From positions 1,488,001 to 1,552,000 of the forward strand of contig JANBVO010000002.1 of assembly GCA_030052745.1 (NCBI GenBank): 64,000 bases of DNA, given 5' to 3'. Source of the stretch: Pleurostoma richardsiae. Taxonomy: Eukaryota; Ascomycota; Sordariomycetes; Calosphaeriales; Pleurostomataceae. Below are positions 12,107 through 22,682 of this stretch, in pieces. Position 1 is the stretch's first letter, and the number at the start of each line of letters is the position of its first letter. A model generated the notes under the pieces. That model had not been told where the DNA came from, did no database searches, and saw only the letters and a program-made list of their open reading frames with translations. A program made the translations under genes and the position numbers.

Positions 12107-12192
12107 TGGACTAACGGGGAGTTGAACCCCGGACCTTTCGCAATTATCGTGATGATGCAAAGCGAACGTGATAACCACTACACTATCAGCCC
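12107..12192 (-). tRNA. tRNA-Ala (anticodon UGC) with a 13-nt intron
   Basis: The minus strand folds as a complete cloverleaf. The acceptor stem is GGGCTGA/TTAGTCC with discriminator A. A 16-nt D arm is followed by an anticodon stem TTCGC/GCGAA around loop TTTGCA-T, and the T arm is CGGGG-TTCAACT-CCCCG. A 13-nt intron follows position 37, the canonical site. Removing it gives 73 nt, the standard length. Anticodon TGC reads alanine GCA codons. The B box (GGTTCAACTCC) and A box are both recognisable. A T6 terminator follows. Confidence 0.92.
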
Positions 12193-12524
12193 ATATCAGG
12201 TTAAGATGCTATTCTCGACTGGAGCAGAGATTAAGAGGCTCCACTCAGATAGCTCGAATCGGGTATAGTGGTTATCAGTACCTGTTACTCGAGATGTCGG
12301 TCACTGAACACAATAAGATGTATGAATAGCACTCAATCGATAAGAGAATCGGCTAAAAAAGAACTTTTTGAGTCCTTTCTATCTCTTGTCGCCTTCGGAA
12401 GAGCTGCTGGAAGATAAATTTGGCAGCTGGCCCATTGCCATATCAGTCATAATCGCTAGAAGTGCAGCAGAAGCCTTGGTCGTTCAAGAAGCAAAATGAG
12501 GATGGCAGCACGACCCGACAGGGC
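12193..12524. other. intergenic between tRNA and GST-like gene
   Basis: Contains the tRNA-like fragment and the 3' flank of the GST-like gene, and nothing else recognisable. Confidence 0.5.
12255..12290 (+). pseudogene. tRNA 5'-half-like fragment
   Basis: A segment containing GTATAGTGGTTATCAG resembles the D-arm/A-box half of fungal tRNAs. It is on the opposite strand to the intact tRNA-Ala and diverges from it. No B box or matching 3' half follows, so it looks like a truncated tRNA copy. The limits are approximate. Confidence 0.4.
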
Positions 12525-13541
12525 TTATAAGTGTGAGGCCCGCTCCGCGTTACAAATTCTAAATCCATGCCTGGGCGCATGGACGCGAATGGCAGAGTCG
12601 CCGGCCTTTGTCTCGATGACTACCTGCTTGCTGCTCAATCCCACCAACACCCCGGTATCTCTGTGCGAAGAACCCGTATCGGTGGGCCACACCGTGATTA
12701 GTGACCCCTTCTTCAACCCTTGAGCCTTGGCGACTGGGTCATTCTCGTCGACACCCTCTTCTGCCTCCCAGAACTCCGAGGCTGCTATGCTGTCCTTCGC
12801 CTTGTCTCCTGGCAGAGTGGCGGGCTTCTCTTGAGCCTTCCTCGCCGCAGTCACCGCCTGCTGGAACCGATCTATCCACGCAAACACCTTAGGGAACTTC
12901 TCCGCCGACACCTGGTCCGGCGGCAGCGCCCCAGGCAGACCGGCCAGCCAGTGGAGCGGCCAGACGGCCTCGATGTCCGCCAGGCTCGGCCCCTCCGTCT
13001 TGAGGATCCAGTCGCGCCCGTCCGCCAGCAGCGTCGCCTCGAGGAGCTCGGCGGCGGCGCGGATCTCGCCCAGCGCCTCGGGCCGGATGACCGCCCACTC
13101 CTCCCTCGAGAAGCGCCGGCCGTTGTTGTACTGGACCCGGTCCTTGCCGAAGGCCGGGTCCCTCAGCAGCGGTAGGTCGGGCGGGATGAGCTGCGCGGCG
13201 CGGGAGAAGACGCCGCCGTCGATGACGAAGGACTCGAGGAGCCGCTCGATGGCCTGGGACTCTGGACCGCCCCGGGCGCCGAGCGCGGGGCCCGGGGCGT
13301 CAAGCTGCTCGAGCTTCTGGATGATGAGGCGCGTGTCGAAGTAGACGTCCCGGCCGATGGACAGGATGGGTATACGCCGGTGGTTAATGCCCAGGGCAGC
13401 GATGTCAGGCCGAGGCATGATAGGCGGCTGCATGCATTGGCTATAGGGGATGCCGCGCAGAGCTAGGTACCAGACCACCCTCCTCGCAAAAGGCGAGTAA
13501 GCATAGTGGTAGAGAACGATGGGATGCTCCTTCGCTGACAT
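12525..13541 (-). CDS. glutathione S-transferase-fold protein
   Basis: Single exon of 338 residues. The N-terminal 80 residues form a thioredoxin-like GST_N domain (IVLYHYAYSPFARRVVWYLA, then the cis-proline region RRIPIL and the DTRLIIQKLEQL helix). An all-helical GST_C-like region follows to about residue 240 (ADIEAVWPLHWLAGLPGAL, then FPKVFAWIDRFQ). A C-terminal extension of about 95 residues ends in a beta-rich segment (GSLITVWPTDTG, VLVGLSSKQVVIETKAG) that is not part of classical GSTs. This arrangement is common among uncharacterised fungal GST-like proteins. Catalytic activity is not established: a Ser or Tyr near the active-site position (YAYSPFARR) is present but its role is inferred. 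The ATG at 13541 has A at -3; the open frame runs upstream without another ATG. Confidence 0.82.
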   Translation of the reverse strand: MSAKEHPIVLYHYAYSPFARRVVWYLALRGIPYSQCMQPPIMPRPDIAALGINHRRIPILSIGRDVYFDTRLIIQKLEQLDAPGPALGARGGPESQAIERLLESFVIDGGVFSRAAQLIPPDLPLLRDPAFGKDRVQYNNGRRFSREEWAVIRPEALGEIRAAAELLEATLLADGRDWILKTEGPSLADIEAVWPLHWLAGLPGALPPDQVSAEKFPKVFAWIDRFQQAVTAARKAQEKPATLPGDKAKDSIAASEFWEAEEGVDENDPVAKAQGLKKGSLITVWPTDTGSSHRDTGVLVGLSSKQVVIETKAGDSAIRVHAPRHGFRICNAERASHL

Positions 13542-15631
13542 CGTATAGTATCTTGATAGACCCCGTCCGTTAATCAATCGCGAAAAGCTCTTCAGATGTT
13601 GAGGGAGAAGGGCGAAGGCGATTCTTTGGGGTCCCAGGATATTCCCTCAGTGATGAAGAAGCATATCAGAGGTTTCAATTGGGGAACTTAGTATGGGATT
13701 TCTCATTTCCAGCCGTTGACGTTGATCATCGGGTGGGAGTCTGTCTCGGCGCCAACCCCGACGTGCCTCGGCTCGGGGGCACATGCGGGGTCGTCACGGC
13801 GTAAGATCTGGGGTGCAGCATGCCGGGTCGCGACAGAATACTGCAGTCACTTTACATCATCGCAACTTCTGAGAGGATTGCTTCTTAATAGGAACTGTTT
13901 ACGTGATAAGTGTTGTCAGATAGGAAGGGGAGAGAGAGATAATAGCACTCTGGCCCGCTCCCATCCATTCGTGAGATGAGAAGCAGTAGTTCACATTTTC
14001 AGGGAACCAACACTGTATGACCGGCTCTTTACTCTGGCGAAGTCGGGACTAGTACAACTAGCCGTGATCTCTTTTCTTCCACGGCGTGTCGACTCGCCAG
14101 AGCTCATATGGAAAGAAGGAGTTTCTAGTTTAACCAGAGAAGACGGGATGTCAACTACCATAACTTCTCCGATAGTGTCTTGAGTACGATAGAATGATAG
14201 CAAGGGAAGGTTCATCACGCCTTGGAATTTCAAGCTTACGAGTTTTCTCGGAACGATATCACGTATACCGTGATTGTTCTTCAAGAATACGAGTCCGCAA
14301 GGACACCGACGACCTTCAGGGAGGGCCACAGCTATAGTACATGATCGAAGCACTATCAACTGCCTAACATGGTATCTTGTGCCTTTTGGTGGCGTTCTTA
14401 GCGGCTTCTCAGGAGGGCTGATAGCGCCGGCTTCTGGGGCACTTGGCGGTGGGTTAAGCTTTCTTGGCCAGATCCTGCCGCGTCTGCTTCAAGCCTTCCC
14501 ATCTTCAACGGTGCCTCATGAGTTCTAACAACACCTTGATAGGATGTATCGTCTATTATAGAACAAGGGCCAGCATATCTAACGTGAGTAGCTGCAGACG
14601 ACGTCTCCGCTACGATCCTTTGACCGCAAAGAACTCTCCGAGGACAACGCAGCATCTTATTAATAGTCCACCTTAAATCAACGGCTTGTCAGGAATTTCG
14701 AGCTCCACTGTGGGACGTTCACGACTAAAAAGGGCGTGTTGGACGCGGAGGTGAGGCGACTCGGCTCGGACGCCGGCCTGAAGAGATTTTTCGGGTTGCT
14801 CTTTGTCCAGCCGTGTTCTGGACAGTCCGTGAGGATCTCGAGGCATCTCGAGCGGCAAAAGGAGGCAAGAAGCCCTGGATGGATGCGTGCGTTTCATCTG
14901 CAGCTTGCCTTATCGCAGCAGGTCTGTATCTCATCTCATCGCCGTCTTTCGCCGTCGGAGCACCGATCAGTACTTACTAGGGATTACATGGGAAAGTTAC
15001 CAATCCCAGGCATCCTGTCGCCGTAGTGGTGCCGCGTCCCGCACCCACGGCTGATACGGGGCCACCGATTCGAGCTCCCGACTCGCGTTCTCTAGGCAAG
15101 TCTGGTCTAGCGCCGGACGAGGGACGTTCGTTCGCCCTTCCAGAACATTTTCCTCGATGCCGGCCGTGGCTGTCGATTGGCCCGGCGTGGTCCAGCGGAC
15201 GATCTCACCTGCCCCGATAAGCCTGGAGGCTGGAACTGGATCCCCCTGTTGGCTCTGGAGGGGCCAGCGCCCGATCAGCTTCCTGAACGGGTCTTGGTGC
15301 CCCGTCGCTCGGTGATACATGTAGATAAACCCAGAGCTAAAGCGCCTGGAAACGTGACAATGGATATTGGGCGAGCGAGACGGCTGTCATGTGGGTTCGC
15401 TCTCAAGGTAGAGCGGCAAAATTTGGTAGGTAGGTTGGCCACAAGTGTTCTCTCTACACGGGCTTGACAGGTTCTTTTATCTTGTGCTCGCCCGGGACCT
15501 CCTCTCTCCTCTTGTCCTCCTGCCTTTTCTCCTCCTGGATCTCCACATCCAGCAGCAGCCAGCAACCAGTTGCTCACTCCATCCTCCAACCCTCACCAAC
15601 TAGGGCTGCTTAATTCAAAGGAACTGCGAGA
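13542..15631. other. 2.1 kb divergent intergenic region
   Basis: Between the GST-like gene (minus) and the permease gene (plus). Short ORFs at 13991-14359, 14736-15026 and 14997-15320 have no recognisable family. The CT-rich stretch at 15470-15590 is a plausible core promoter/leader for the permease. Confidence 0.5.
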
Positions 15632-17331
15632 ATGGAGGCGACCACGGAGAACAAGCGGTACATGGAGGAGGAGAAGATCGGCGTCGAGCCCGAGGTGGGC
15701 GACGTCTCGAGCCAGGAGGTTCCCTCGTATATGAGGGACGCCGCCCGGCGCGGCGTCCTGGCCAAGATCCGGCACTACGAGGAGGCCATGGACCGGAAGC
15801 TGGGCGTCGAGTCCCACGGCATCGCCCGCAAGCGCGCCGAGGAGCGCGACCCTAGCTACGCCAAGTGGTCGAACCAGGCTGTCATGTTCCTCCTGTGGAT
15901 GTCCGCCACGATGAACCTGAGCTGCTTCGCGACCGGCTTCCTCGGCTGGGAGTTCGGCCTCGACCTCTCGCGCAATATCGCCATCATCGTCTTTGCGACC
16001 CTGCTGGGGAGCATGGTTACGGTAAGCTGAGCCTCGACTACGATTTGGGGAAGGTTGGGCTGAAGACGAGGCGGTTTTGCTAATTGCGCATGAAGGGTTG
16101 GTGCGCAACCATGGGTCCTGGCATGGGTCTTCGCCAAGTCTCCATCTCCCGATACTCGATCGGCTGGTGGCCTTCCAAAATCATTGCGGCGCTCAACGTT
16201 GTCGAGCAGGTCGGATGGTCTTCGGTGGGTTGCATCACTGGCGGCCTGGCCCTGTCCGCCGTCTCGGACGGCAGGATCGGATCAGAGCTCGGCGTCGTCA
16301 TTGCTGCTGTTCTCGGCTTCGTGGTCTCCTTCGTGGGTCTCAAGGCCGTCTTCCAGTATGAGAAGTATGCGGGCCTGGTGCTCGCCGTCGTCTTCGTCAT
16401 CATGTACGGCGAGACTGCCTCGAACGGTGACGTGAAGACCAAGACTGAGCTCTCTGGTGCCACGCTCTCTGGGACGGCCCTCTCGCTGTTCTCCGTCATC
16501 TATGGCTCCTCGGCGTCTTGGTGCTCTATTGTGGCGGACTACTATGTCGAGTACCCGGTGAACACGTCGAAGGTGAAGGTATTCACCCTGACGACCCTGG
16601 GAATCGGTAAGCCATCTGGCCGCTCTCTTGACTACTCGCTATGGTATTAACACACTGTAGCTCTGCCTACTATCTTCGGCATGTCCCTCGGCGCCATCTG
16701 CGCTTCGGCCCTGAATAACAAGCCGGATTGGGCAGACGCCTACGAGGGCGGCGTCGGAACCCTCATCAACGTCATGATCCACCCGGGTGGCTTCGCCAAG
16801 TTCCTGCTCGTGATCTTGGCTCTGTCGGGCATCGCTATGAACGCTATTGCCCTGTACAGCGCTGGCCTGTCGGTGCAGCAGTTCGCGCGGCCCCTGGGGC
16901 TCATCCCGCGCTTCTTCTGGACCTCGCTCATGTTCGTCGCCATCATCCTGCTGGCGCTGGTCGGCCGCGATAAGCTCCTGACCTTCCTAAACAACTTCCT
17001 CTCCCTGCTGGGCTACTGGAACACGGCCTTCTTCGTCATCCTCTGCTCCGAGCACTACCTGTTCCGCGGCGGGCTGCACGGGTACGCCGGCTACGACCTC
17101 GAGGCCTGGAACGACCCCCGCCGCATGCCCATCGGCCTGGCCGGCGGGCTGGCCTTCGGGGCTGGCATTGCCGGGTGCGTGCTGGGCATGAGCGAGACAT
17201 GGTATGTGGGTGTGCTGGCGAGGAAGATTGGCGAGGACGGTGGCGATATCGGGAACGAGCTGGCCTTCGTTTTCACGCTGGTCGTCTATCTGCCAGCTCG
17301 CTGGGCGGAGTACAAGTTCATCGGCCGGTAG
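15632..17331 (+). CDS. NCS1 family purine-cytosine permease (FcyB/Fcy2-like)
   Basis: Three exons: 15632-16021, 16096-16606 and 16661-17331, giving 523 residues. The introns are 74 and 54 bp and keep frame (SMVT/GWCATMGPGMGLRQ, then LGI/ALPTIFG). The N-terminal 85 residues are hydrophilic and cytosolic. About twelve hydrophobic segments follow, as in NCS1 transporters. Signatures: NLSCFATGFLGWEFGL in helix 1, GLRQVSISRYSIGWWP near helix 3, and SALNNKPDWADAYEGG before helix 8. Family knowledge: these are proton symporters for cytosine, adenine, guanine and hypoxanthine at the plasma membrane. Substrate range cannot be read from sequence alone. The gene stands alone, with no other purine-metabolism gene beside it. 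Confidence 0.92.
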
Positions 17332-20027
17332 GCTTCGGAGCGGCGAGGAGTTGTTAATCATAGGCGTGTAGGCCTCCAGAACTAGGTTAGATCGAATCAC
17401 ATCTCTGAACTGAGAAATTTAGAAGCAGCAACTCCAACCTACTGGAGTCTTCAGCCCTCTTAGGCCGCCTAGTGGAAGCCCCCTTACCCCACGAATACAC
17501 GTCAGGGGCAGCTTCGTCCTCATTTACCGGTGCCAGCGTGCCCATAGAGCCTTGTCTTCCCGATAGTACATCTTGACCCCCTGAAGGATCCCGTGGGCAG
17601 AAACGTGGCAGGACAACGGCGTGCAACGTCGCTGTGCACCGCCATTCCGGAGATGTTCTTGTCATGTTACATAGAATCTTGATTAGGTGGACGTGAAATC
17701 AAATAATGGCACGGCTAGAGGCCGACGTAGACCATCACGGCTACTACACCGCCGCGGTAAGCCGACACATCTAGTTTGCTCTCACCAACAGGAGTGTGAG
17801 ATGGCTAAGTCAATCGGAGTCCGTCAAATACCGACGCACAGCCTGCCGCGATATATGACGGTCTTTGAGGAGAGTGGGAGAGAACAGACGGGATGCATCC
17901 GAAGCGGTGAGGCCACCCATCAGAGAACCAAGCTCTCCCAAGGGATATCATTGACCCCAAGACCACCTCGCTTCCCAAGAATGTGGAAAGTCTGGGGTAA
18001 TTCATGCCTTGTAGAATTTCCCCGACATGCAGCAGCACTCCCTCACTTGACTACCCCGTGGAGCGGGATCCTCCCACTACTGAGCGTGTGGAACGGAGAA
18101 GAGGGGAAACATTGGCTGCGCTCTAGGCCGACGTGTCAGAGGCTGAAGCACGATTACGACGCCAGAGCTGGGCATTCGCTGTCCGTCTGTCTCAGCAAGC
18201 GCGAAGTGACAGAGGGCTCGCCTACTTCTTGGTTTCTCCTTGGTGAGCTGGACAAGAGATTGCCAACTCATCACTTGAGGATGTGAGTCATGCAGGCGCC
18301 TTCTGCGCATCCGGAGTGGACGGATGGCGTGCCTCACCGACATTATGATAACAGGTTACGGAACCCCCACGCAGTGTATTCGCACCAAGACATGCAGCCG
18401 TGCCTATCCCTCTGGCCCCGCAAGGCATGGTGAAGTTGGGGTTGAGTGGCTGCCTGGGGAAGAGAGCGGTCACTGGCTGCACGATATATCACAGGGCAGA
18501 GTCGTGTAACCGCGTTCTTGCTTCTTTGATGCCGGTCGGGAGAGGAAGAGATGAGGTTGAGACAACAGCAAAGGCCGGGGTAATGATCGTCCAACGGAAC
18601 GCGCCCCCAAAGGTCCGAAAGCAGGGCAGAGCAGATCGGCAGCGCCTGGTTTGCTCTGGCTGAAGTGTCGGTGGCTTTCTGTTGGTCTCCTCTCAGCGAG
18701 CCTGGCCACTCATCAGCCGGAGACGAGGTGTCACTTCCAGAGAGGAAATCACAATCACAAATGATGTGTTGTTGAAGCTGGCAAGCTTCTCCTGAGCTCA
18801 CTCAGCGGAGCACAGCTGCAGTGTGGGACCCGAGGATCTGACACTCACCTCACCCCCTTCTCCACATGTCCCAAATTCCCAATCCCCACACGCGCCGGGC
18901 CTTGCGGGACTCGCTTGGGAGGTGGTCCAGGGCCTAATTTATGCATTAGTGGAGAGCAGATCCGGGGAAGACGGAAAGACAGGCGGTTTGAGACCACGAA
19001 ATTTCCAACGGCCTGGCACTCCCTCTGGCAAAATTGAAACCTGGCGTTTCCTCTCCCTGGTCCCTTGGGGCCTTTACACCGCCTGCTATAACAGCAAACG
19101 ACAGGCATCGGAACAGCTCCTGCGAAGCTGTGGGTGTTGATAGGAGACCTGACAAACGAATGTCACCTTTATTGACCATCTTCCGACCAGATTCATTGGC
19201 TGCTTCTGATGTGACAGACAGACAGGAGGCAGGACCAGAAAAAGAAAAAAAGCAAAAGCAACGAGTCTCGTCTCATCTCGCAGGAGTTGCCGCCCTGGCC
19301 TCCGCGTCACTCTTGTCATCTACCGATGTACCGGCCGACAGACACAAAGACATGCTCACCTCCTGGAAACAGCGTCAAGCCAAGAAGAGCGTGAGGAAGA
19401 CGGCGGGTAGACTCCCATTCTGGATCCCCCGTCAATACCGTCTCATTGGTGCCAAAAGAGGCCCTGCTGTACAAACCCGAGCAGCTCCGGCCCGGCAATG
19501 GCTGATGGCGAGCGGGACGGCAGAAATGAGGCAAGCAAAGGAGCGCTGGGCCAACGTTCCGTTACTAGAGTAGTCACACCGTGCAACGGCCCACGCCAGG
19601 GCCTCGGCAAAACCGCTGTTTTGGAACATTCCATTTCATGCCACCACGCTGGTAACCTACGCATAGTATCGCTGGGGCCAGCAGGGTGCACTCTTCCAGT
19701 TGCGCTGCATTCTGTCCAAACCCCAAAGGGCAGCAAGCAGCATTAAACGGATCGCCGACAAAGCCGGCGTCCTTCAGGAAGCTCCCATCGCTTGTTACAT
19801 GAAATATCTCCAAGCCTGATGAGTGCGCGTTCTGGCGTGACAAGCGCCGGCTTGGAAACCCGGCAACAAAGTTCAGCAATGCTTTGACTCATTCTGCCGA
19901 GTAGGTCCGACCAACTTGTTCTTCTTGCATGTGGCATAACTAAGGAGATACCTGTGGGCGGTGATATTCCACACCTCTCTCCCTCTCCCTTCCGTGCCAA
20001 CCTTGGAACAGGCATGCCTACCCACCC

Positions 20028-20081
20028 AAGGTACCTAACTGTTAGGTGAGGTACCTTACCGTCCACAGGCCAAGGTACCTT
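20028..20081. repeat. cluster of three AGGTACCT palindromes
   Basis: AGGTACCT occurs at 20029-20036, 20049-20056 and 20073-20080, with a fourth at 20248-20255. The copies are 20-24 bp apart, centre to centre. They lie upstream of the small ORF gene, so they could be a regulatory array. Confidence 0.7.
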
Positions 20082-20324
20082 GCGGCATAGGAGAGACAAG
20101 AGAGAGTAGGGCAGGCAGGCAGCACGTATTCCCGCCGAGGTGAGATTCTTGCCTCCTGAATCAGCCCGTTTTCTTCCTATCAGCGACGAGCGATCCTTCT
20201 TGGTCGAACCTTCCCGTTGGAGACATTTACCCCCACGGGGCTCCATAAGGTACCTCCCCCGAGGCGCAGGTACTTGACCGGGGAAGCTGGGCCAGCGACC
20301 CGCCGGAAGGGAGGGCTGGGAGGC

Positions 20325-20462
20325 AGCACGCATAGCATAGCACGCATAGCACGCACACGCACCTCAGTTAGTTAGCACAGTTAGCACGCACACCCCCAGC
20401 TACCGCAGACAGGTACCCATCTACCTACCTGGCATTGATTGTTTGATTGATTGATTGATCGT
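20325..20462. repeat. short tandem repeats (GCATAGCAC units and TTGA run)
   Basis: Irregular repeats of GCATAGCA/GCACGCA at about 20328-20395 are followed by a TTGA tetranucleotide run at about 20442-20458. Simple-sequence promoter DNA. Confidence 0.7.
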
Positions 20463-20551
20463 GCCTTCCTGACCCAGCCTGCCCTACTCGTATTTAAATC
20501 CGAGGCCCCTTCGCAGACTTCTCTCTAGAAAATTTCCTCTACACTCAACTT

Positions 20552-20756
20552 ATGCCATTCTTCCACCACAGACCGACCATCACCTCGTCGTCAGGTCTTC
20601 CGTCTGATCACCAAACTCTGTCGCGAAGGTCACTTGTCCGTCCGATATTCTCTCTCGAGATAAGACCATCCTCGTAAGGCTAGCTCCCGGTGATCCTCAC
20701 GTGCTGACACACTAGCTGACCTTTCACTATCCAGACTCTCAGACACTGAAGCTTGA
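20552..20756 (+). other. upstream ORF in the leader of the small gene
   Basis: The first ATG after the TATA-like box opens a reading frame starting MPFFHHRPTIT. Unspliced, it stops after 41 codons at 20675-20677. If the consensus intron 20674-20734 (donor GTAAGG, branch GCTGAC, acceptor TATCCAG) is removed, it ends at 20754-20756 after 47 codons. Either way it terminates just before the main ATG at 20778, as uORFs do. An alternative reading is that this is the real product. Confidence 0.4.
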
Positions 20757-20777
20757 AGCTTCAAGCAAACCACCGCC

Positions 20778-21020
20778 ATGCCGAGCCCACAGCTTGCATC
20801 GCCGCTGCCCATGTCACCTTCGAGAGGAGGCAAACTGCACCTCCTTACGTCTCAGGACCTCTTTGCCAGCTTGAACGCCACTCTGGCCTCGAAGAGCAGC
20901 AGTCAGATACCGGCGCCGGTACATTATATCCAGGACAATGATTACACCGTCCCGGCGCCACCACCGCCCAGCCCCGTCAGCTTTCGCCATGAGAAGCTGC
21001 CCAGCCCGGTCCGCCGATGA
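20778..21020 (+). CDS. small proline/serine-rich protein, 80 residues, function unknown
   Basis: Single exon. The ATG has a near-ideal fungal context (CACCGCCATGCC). A TATTTAAAT element and CT-rich initiator region lie about 250 bp upstream, and an apparent 61 bp leader intron and uORF precede it. The product is rich in Pro and Ser, with SPLPMSPSRGG near the start, a possible short helix (LTSQDLFASLNATL) and a C-terminal SPVSFRHEKLPSPVRR. It has no signal peptide, membrane segment or recognised domain. Several SP motifs could be kinase sites. I do not recognise it. Support rests on promoter architecture and start context rather than homology. Confidence 0.5.
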   Translation: MPSPQLASPLPMSPSRGGKLHLLTSQDLFASLNATLASKSSSQIPAPVHYIQDNDYTVPAPPPPSPVSFRHEKLPSPVRR

Positions 21021-21695
21021 ATCTGCTATCGGCTAGACACTCTTTCAGATCTATGCATTTCGGTTTTTGCCACTGCCGCCCAGCACGGCACTTCGTCGAG
21101 AGCTGCGGCACTGTACGAGCGGTGTTTTTCTATGCATCCACGCATGTCTTCGGGGTTTACTAGGGTTGCTTTTCCCGTTCTTGCTGGCGGCGTCAGGGCG
21201 ATGTAATATTGTGGGATCCATACAAACCGGGAGCGCTGGGGGATTACATAAAAGCTGGACTTGTCACATCACAATCAGCCAGTACCGGGAAAGAGAGCAT
21301 CTTGGGGCGGCTGCCTGTGCCGTTTGCTCCAGCGGATGTGTTGTACGTTTGAGGGTAATGCTGATAGCTTCGGACTGGCTGAAGCATAGCGAGAATCAAG
21401 AGCTCTTCGCTATCGAGCACGGCTTACGGTCCTACAACTTGACTGACACTCTTGTCTCCGGACTGACGCATTCGAAACTCAATTCGAGGCTCTCGTAGAT
21501 CCGGGTTCGATGTCTAGTCAAGATGTGCTGCATCCATGTAATCGTAAAACCTTGAGAGTCTGCCCCATTCTCTAAAAGCCCGACGCCGCCTCGCTGAGGA
21601 GTCCCAGAACTACTCGTTGCCCAAAACTCTACATTCATTCGCTTACGAATGCTTCTGAGCATCTCACAGCGACAGCAACTGCGAATATCCGAGAA
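21021..21695. other. intergenic between the two small genes
   Basis: 3' flank of the 80-residue gene and promoter of the next. The ORF at 21067-21498 (143 residues) has no coding character I can defend. Confidence 0.5.
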
Positions 21696-22169
21696 ATGGC
21701 TACCGCTGAGATGATAGAGCGGGAAGTCTTTCCAGCATACCCAGTATCCATGATGAGAGAGATTTCAGCCCACCAGGCTCGACTGCTCGAGGCCAGGAGG
21801 AGCCGGGGAGAGACGATGCCGCCTGCGGTAGGCCAGCAGGTCTTCGTGGTTGTGTATTTCCGCTGCATTCATTGGGGGGAAACCTTCATTGATATCGTGG
21901 GTACCTTTGCCACACTGGAAGCCGCCAACGACGCTGTCATGAAGGCTTTCAGCGACGAGCACAGCGAGTGGCTGATCGCCAGTGAGAGCGAAATGGAAAA
22001 TGAGGAGGATCCGGACAGCGACGACCACATGTTCGCCGGGCCCGAGGATTACAAGCGCTTCGGCCGAACTTGTTGGAGGATTGAACCATCTGGATGTCTG
22101 TCCATGTGGCGTGAGGGAGATGACGAGAATATAGAGCTGGGCATCTGGGAAAAAGAGATAGAGGCCTGA
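21696..22169 (+). CDS. acidic protein of unknown function, 157 residues
   Basis: Intronless. The N-terminal 50 residues are predicted helical (MATAEMIEREVFPAYPVSMM). A compact alpha/beta core follows: VFVVVYFRCIHWGETFIDIVG, then FATLEAANDAVMKAFSDEH, in which a strand pair leads to a helix. A strongly acidic loop (EMENEEDPDSDDH) and a C-terminal strand region (CWRIEPSGCLSMWREGDDENIELGIWEKE) complete it. The layout resembles small fungal hypothetical proteins in which two beta-strand pairs flank a helix and an acidic insert. No catalytic motif is seen. It lacks a signal peptide, so it is probably intracellular. The ATG context (GAGAAATGG) is good. It is not part of an obvious cluster. Confidence 0.7.
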   Translation: MATAEMIEREVFPAYPVSMMREISAHQARLLEARRSRGETMPPAVGQQVFVVVYFRCIHWGETFIDIVGTFATLEAANDAVMKAFSDEHSEWLIASESEMENEEDPDSDDHMFAGPEDYKRFGRTCWRIEPSGCLSMWREGDDENIELGIWEKEIEA

Positions 22170-22682
22170 TTAGGCGGAGCCACCGGCTACGCGAGCCAGT
22201 GGTATATGCAAGGCTTGATTTCGGCATTGCAGTCTCGGGTTAAATGTCAAGGCACGGCAATATACGGATTATCATTGGGAGTTACTGCCACAGAGGGAGA
22301 GTTCTTCACAATGTACTGGTTAATCCGGTCGGAGAACTGCAACGACTTCCGTCGAGTTCCTCCCGTGGTCCTGCTCCGGTGATGCTGGACGCGGCCCCAC
22401 TCCGGGTCGTCGCCCGCGAGCAACCGGGCGGGCACTTAACGCGTGCGCAACGCGACGCGACGCGACTCCACCGTGTCTATCGGTAGCCGCCCGGCCACCA
22501 CATTTCTCGAGGAAGGTATCTATTTGATGCATGCACCTGCTTCGCACCTGCTCAATGCTCTTCAACTACACCGCACCTCACAACGACAGCTTCCTTCCTT
22601 GGGAAATCCAACCTGTTACTCGAACCTGCCTCTTATCTCTAACAGAGTAATAATCTACAGAGTGCATCCAACAATTGTCACA
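22170..22682. other. CDT1 promoter region
   Basis: The region upstream of CDT1. It contains the MCB-like element described separately and CA-rich initiator sequence before the ATG. Confidence 0.6.
22439..22465. promoter_or_regulatory. MCB-like cluster upstream of CDT1
   Basis: ACGCGT at 22439-22444 is followed by three overlapping ACGCGA units at 22450-22465 with a 5 bp period. ACGCGT is the binding site of the G1/S factor MBF. The site lies about 240 bp before the CDT1 start codon. In fission yeast cdt1 was named as a Cdc10/MBF-dependent transcript, which fits. Function here is inferred. Confidence 0.6.

Larger units (their letters stand above)
17332..20551. other. 3.2 kb gene-poor region
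   Basis: No supported gene. ORFs at 17687-18286, 19034-19573 and 19743-20333 are open but lack family resemblance. The distal part (20028-20460) is rich in AGGTACCT palindromes, GCATAGCAC-type tandem repeats and a TTGA tetranucleotide run. It ends at a TATTTAAAT box and CT-rich tract (about 20490-20530), a promoter signature for the small gene that follows. Confidence 0.5.

Noticed and set aside
19034-20333. ORFs in the 17.3-20.5 kb gap
   Set aside because: Arg/Pro/Ser-biased translations with no conserved block, overlapping repeat-rich promoter sequence.
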